Position numbers and translations under genes: made by a program | Part shown: piece after piece, positions 35,460 through 37,147 of the stretch | Position numbering within the stretch: position 1 is the first letter of the stretch | Layout: the number at the start of each line of letters is the position of its first letter | Assembly (NCBI GenBank): GCA_021604525.1 | Contig: BQJD01000036.1 | Location: 1 to 37,147 of the forward strand | Length of the DNA stretch: 37,147 nt | Origin: a marine bacterium B5-7 | GTDB lineage: Bacteria; Pseudomonadota; Gammaproteobacteria; Arenicellales; CAJQKF01 | Direction: 5' to 3' | Notes under the pieces: generated by a model | The model's input: only the letters and a program-made list of their open reading frames with translations | The model's database searches: none | Told to the model about the DNA's origin: nothing

Positions 35460-37027
35460 TTTGCCCGGACCACGTGCACCGGCTCCGCCGGCTCGATGCG
35501 ATACAGATCGGTGCGACGGTCGCGCAGCGGTCGCACCGTGCCGACCTCGCGCGCCTGTTCCAGCGTGACCAGGTCCAGATCGCTGATGACCACGGTCTCC
35601 GAGTACGTGTCGGCGGTCCCGGCGACGCCTCCGGGAGGAAACGGAAAGTCGCTCGGCGTGCAGATCATCGCCTGCCCGTAGTTGATCAGGAAGTTCTCGA
35701 CCTGGGGCAGGTTGCCCACGTTGCCCGAAAGCGCCACGTACACCAGGTTCTCCACCGCCCGCGCCTGCGCGGTGTACTGGACGCGCAGAAAGGCGCGCCG
35801 CTCGTCGGTGCTGAACGGAACGAACAGGATCTCCGCCCCCGCCAGCGTCAGGAGTCGCGCGAGCTCCGGGAACTCGATGTCGTAGCACACCAGGATCGCC
35901 ATGCGTGCGTATCCCGTGTCGAACACGGTGAGTCCGCGGCCCGGTTGGATGCCGTACTCCTCGCGCTCGTTCGGCGTGATGTGGAGCTTGTCCTGCGTGT
36001 AGACGTGCCCCGTGGGCGTGACGAGATGCGCCACGTTGCGGATGCCGTCTTCGCCGCGCACGGGATGCGAGCCCGCGATGATGTGCAGACCGCTTCGCCG
36101 GGCGCGCGACACGAACAGTTCCAGGTAGCGATCCGTGTAGTCGGCGAGTCGGGAGATCGCTTCGCGGGGCTCCAGTTTCGGATCCATCAGGCAGAACAGC
36201 TGTACCGTGAACAGCTCGGGAAGGAGAAGGAAGTGGCAATGGTACTCCTCCGCCGTCGAGACGAAGAAGTCCACCTGGTGCTCGAACTCCTCCCAGCTCG
36301 CGATGCGCCGCATCTGGTACTGCGCGGCGCAGACCCGCACGGTGCGCACCGGCCGCTTGACCGGCGACGCCGAGATCCGGTGCCGCACCCGGCGAAAGTC
36401 CGGATTGTCGAACGAGAGGTGCGTGGCGAAGTCGAGGCTCTGTTCGTCGTGGAGGTAGCCCATGTGCACGCCCAGGACGTTGTACCCCGCCTTGAGGTGC
36501 GCCGACAGCGCGGGGTCCTTCAGCTCCCCGCGCATCACCCGGGCCACATACTCCTCGGCGGTCATCTTTCCGGAGTGGTCCCGGTATCCCGGGATCCGTC
36601 CGCCGGCCACCATGCGCCGGAGGTTGAACCGCTTGAGGATCCGGCGACGACCCTCGTAGAGGAGCCCGGCGATGCCCCGGCCGCGAAACTCAGGGTGCAC
36701 CGCGATGTCCGCGCCGTAGAGCGTGTCGCCGGCCGGATCGTGGGTGCTGAACGTGCCGTACCCGGTGATCTCGTTGTACGAGTACCAGGGAGAGTCGTCA
36801 TCCAGGGCGACGATGAGCGACGTGGCGTACCCAACGATGCGTTTGCCGGCCACGACCACGAGCTGCCCCTCCGGAAACGCCGTGATCTGCATGTCGAGCT
36901 GGCGCTCGTCACAGAGACCCTCCGGGGGGAACGCCGAGTAGGCGGCGCGCTCCACCGCATAGAGCTCGGCCACGTCGTTGGGCCGGGCGCGGCGCACCTT
37001 GATCGCGCCTTCGCGCGGCGGCGTCAT
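35456..37027 (-). CDS. GNAT acetyltransferase - carbon-nitrogen hydrolase (nitrilase) fusion
   Basis: 523 residues. An N-terminal GNAT domain (about 8-215) carries the acetyl-CoA loop FRGRGIAGLLYEGRRR (114-129). A C-terminal nitrilase-superfamily domain (about 228-523) has the Glu-Lys-Cys triad: E271 (LLPELF), K347 (TQDKLH) and C381 (VCYDIEFPE). This GNAT plus CN-hydrolase fusion is a known but functionally undefined architecture; an amidase with a linked N-acyl transfer function is plausible. ATG 37027 overlaps the stop of a tiny upstream frame (ATGA). The GC-rich codon usage matches its downstream partner and not the left 32 kb. Confidence 0.93.
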   Translation of the reverse strand: MTPPREGAIKVRRARPNDVAELYAVERAAYSAFPPEGLCDERQLDMQITAFPEGQLVVVAGKRIVGYATSLIVALDDDSPWYSYNEITGYGTFSTHDPAGDTLYGADIAVHPEFRGRGIAGLLYEGRRRILKRFNLRRMVAGGRIPGYRDHSGKMTAEEYVARVMRGELKDPALSAHLKAGYNVLGVHMGYLHDEQSLDFATHLSFDNPDFRRVRHRISASPVKRPVRTVRVCAAQYQMRRIASWEEFEHQVDFFVSTAEEYHCHFLLLPELFTVQLFCLMDPKLEPREAISRLADYTDRYLELFVSRARRSGLHIIAGSHPVRGEDGIRNVAHLVTPTGHVYTQDKLHITPNEREEYGIQPGRGLTVFDTGYARMAILVCYDIEFPELARLLTLAGAEILFVPFSTDERRAFLRVQYTAQARAVENLVYVALSGNVGNLPQVENFLINYGQAMICTPSDFPFPPGGVAGTADTYSETVVISDLDLVTLEQAREVGTVRPLRDRRTDLYRIEPAEPVHVVRAK

Positions 37028-37080
37028 CGGGGTCCGATCCGGGCGGGGCGTCCGAGGTCGGTCTCGTCCGGGTGCAGCAT
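37024..37080 (-). CDS. Possible 18-codon leader peptide before the GNAT-nitrilase gene
   Basis: ATG 37080-37078 lies 5 bases after a strong AGGAGGA site (37092-37086). It opens an 18-codon frame (begins MLHPDETDLG) whose TGA overlaps the GNAT-nitrilase ATG (ATGA, 37027-37024). The main gene has no good ribosome-binding site of its own, so ribosomes finishing the short frame could restart on it. The short peptide resembles nothing known. It could instead be an accident of frame next to a real ribosome-binding site. Confidence 0.4.
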   Translation of the reverse strand: MLHPDETDLGRPARIGPR

Positions 37081-37147
37081 GTCGTTCCTCCTGGTGGCCC
37101 CGGCGCGGGGCGGGTCCGGCCGCCTTCCCGTGGTGCGGGGTCGCGGG

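Noticed and set aside
33156-35681. An 841-residue plus-strand open frame
   Set aside because: It lies opposite the 842-residue secreted protein. Its composition (Val, Arg, Gly, His-rich, with no hydrophobic core pattern) is typical of a shadow frame in GC-rich DNA, and the minus-strand gene has a signal peptide and domain structure.
35460-36239. Upstream extension of the secreted protein frame by 260 codons
   Set aside because: It runs inside the GNAT-nitrilase gene in another frame, is Arg/Pro/His-rich without domains, and the signal peptide directly follows the GTG at 35459.
1-37147. Search for CRISPR arrays, insertion sequences and integrase genes
   Set aside because: No regularly spaced repeats, transposase motifs or tyrosine-recombinase motifs were found on either strand.

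Overview
The window looks like about 32.8 kb of a gammaproteobacterial chromosome of moderate GC, joined just after a tRNA-Lys gene to about 4.3 kb of much more GC-rich DNA. The gammaproteobacterial assignment rests on gene order: aspS, nudB, yebC, ruvC, ruvA, ruvB, ybgC, tolQ, tolR, tolA, tolB, pal, cpoB, then tRNA-Lys. This is the classic arrangement of that class, and tRNA-Lys also follows cpoB in Escherichia coli.

Layout, left to right. (1) 1-5614: the tail of an unidentified gene; a three-gene catabolic-looking operon (fumarylacetoacetate-hydrolase family, alpha/beta hydrolase, amidohydrolase); a small cysteine-rich secreted protein; and an FAD-dependent oxidoreductase. (2) 5887-12129, all on the minus strand: an AraC/GlxA-type regulator, then an overlapping operon of a sterol-desaturase-type membrane hydroxylase, a GH3-type acyl-adenylate/amide synthetase and an enolase-superfamily enzyme. 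These are followed by the broken remains of a CocE/S15 lipoprotein hydrolase and a cupin. This is the most unusual block and reads like a small specialised pathway for a lipid or amide product. (3) 12246-18717: a methyltransferase divergent from the regulator, a hotdog thioesterase, a short RodZ-like HTH membrane protein, a carboxylesterase, pyrE, an AmpG-type muropeptide permease and an FmdB zinc-ribbon protein. (4) 18980-29936: the conserved core, covering tRNA charging (AspS), a folate-pathway Nudix enzyme, YebC, the RuvABC Holliday-junction machinery and the full Tol-Pal envelope system. (5) 30107-32587: a small methyltransferase, a DUF3830 protein and a YeeE/YedE (TsuA-type) sulfur transporter, placed between cpoB and tRNA-Lys.

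(6) 32776-32851 is tRNA-Lys(UUU) with a good sigma70 promoter. Immediately after its CCA the base composition jumps: in 60-base samples counted by hand, GC is 33/60 at 32581-32640 and 43/60 at 32941-33000. The two genes beyond are a large secreted beta-rich protein and a GNAT-nitrilase fusion, both on the minus strand and overlapping by GTGA. They do not resemble their neighbours in composition. Either a genomic island entered at the tRNA 3' end, or two genomes were joined at this conserved tRNA during assembly. The sequence alone does not decide between them.

No CRISPR array, insertion sequence, rRNA or replication origin was seen.
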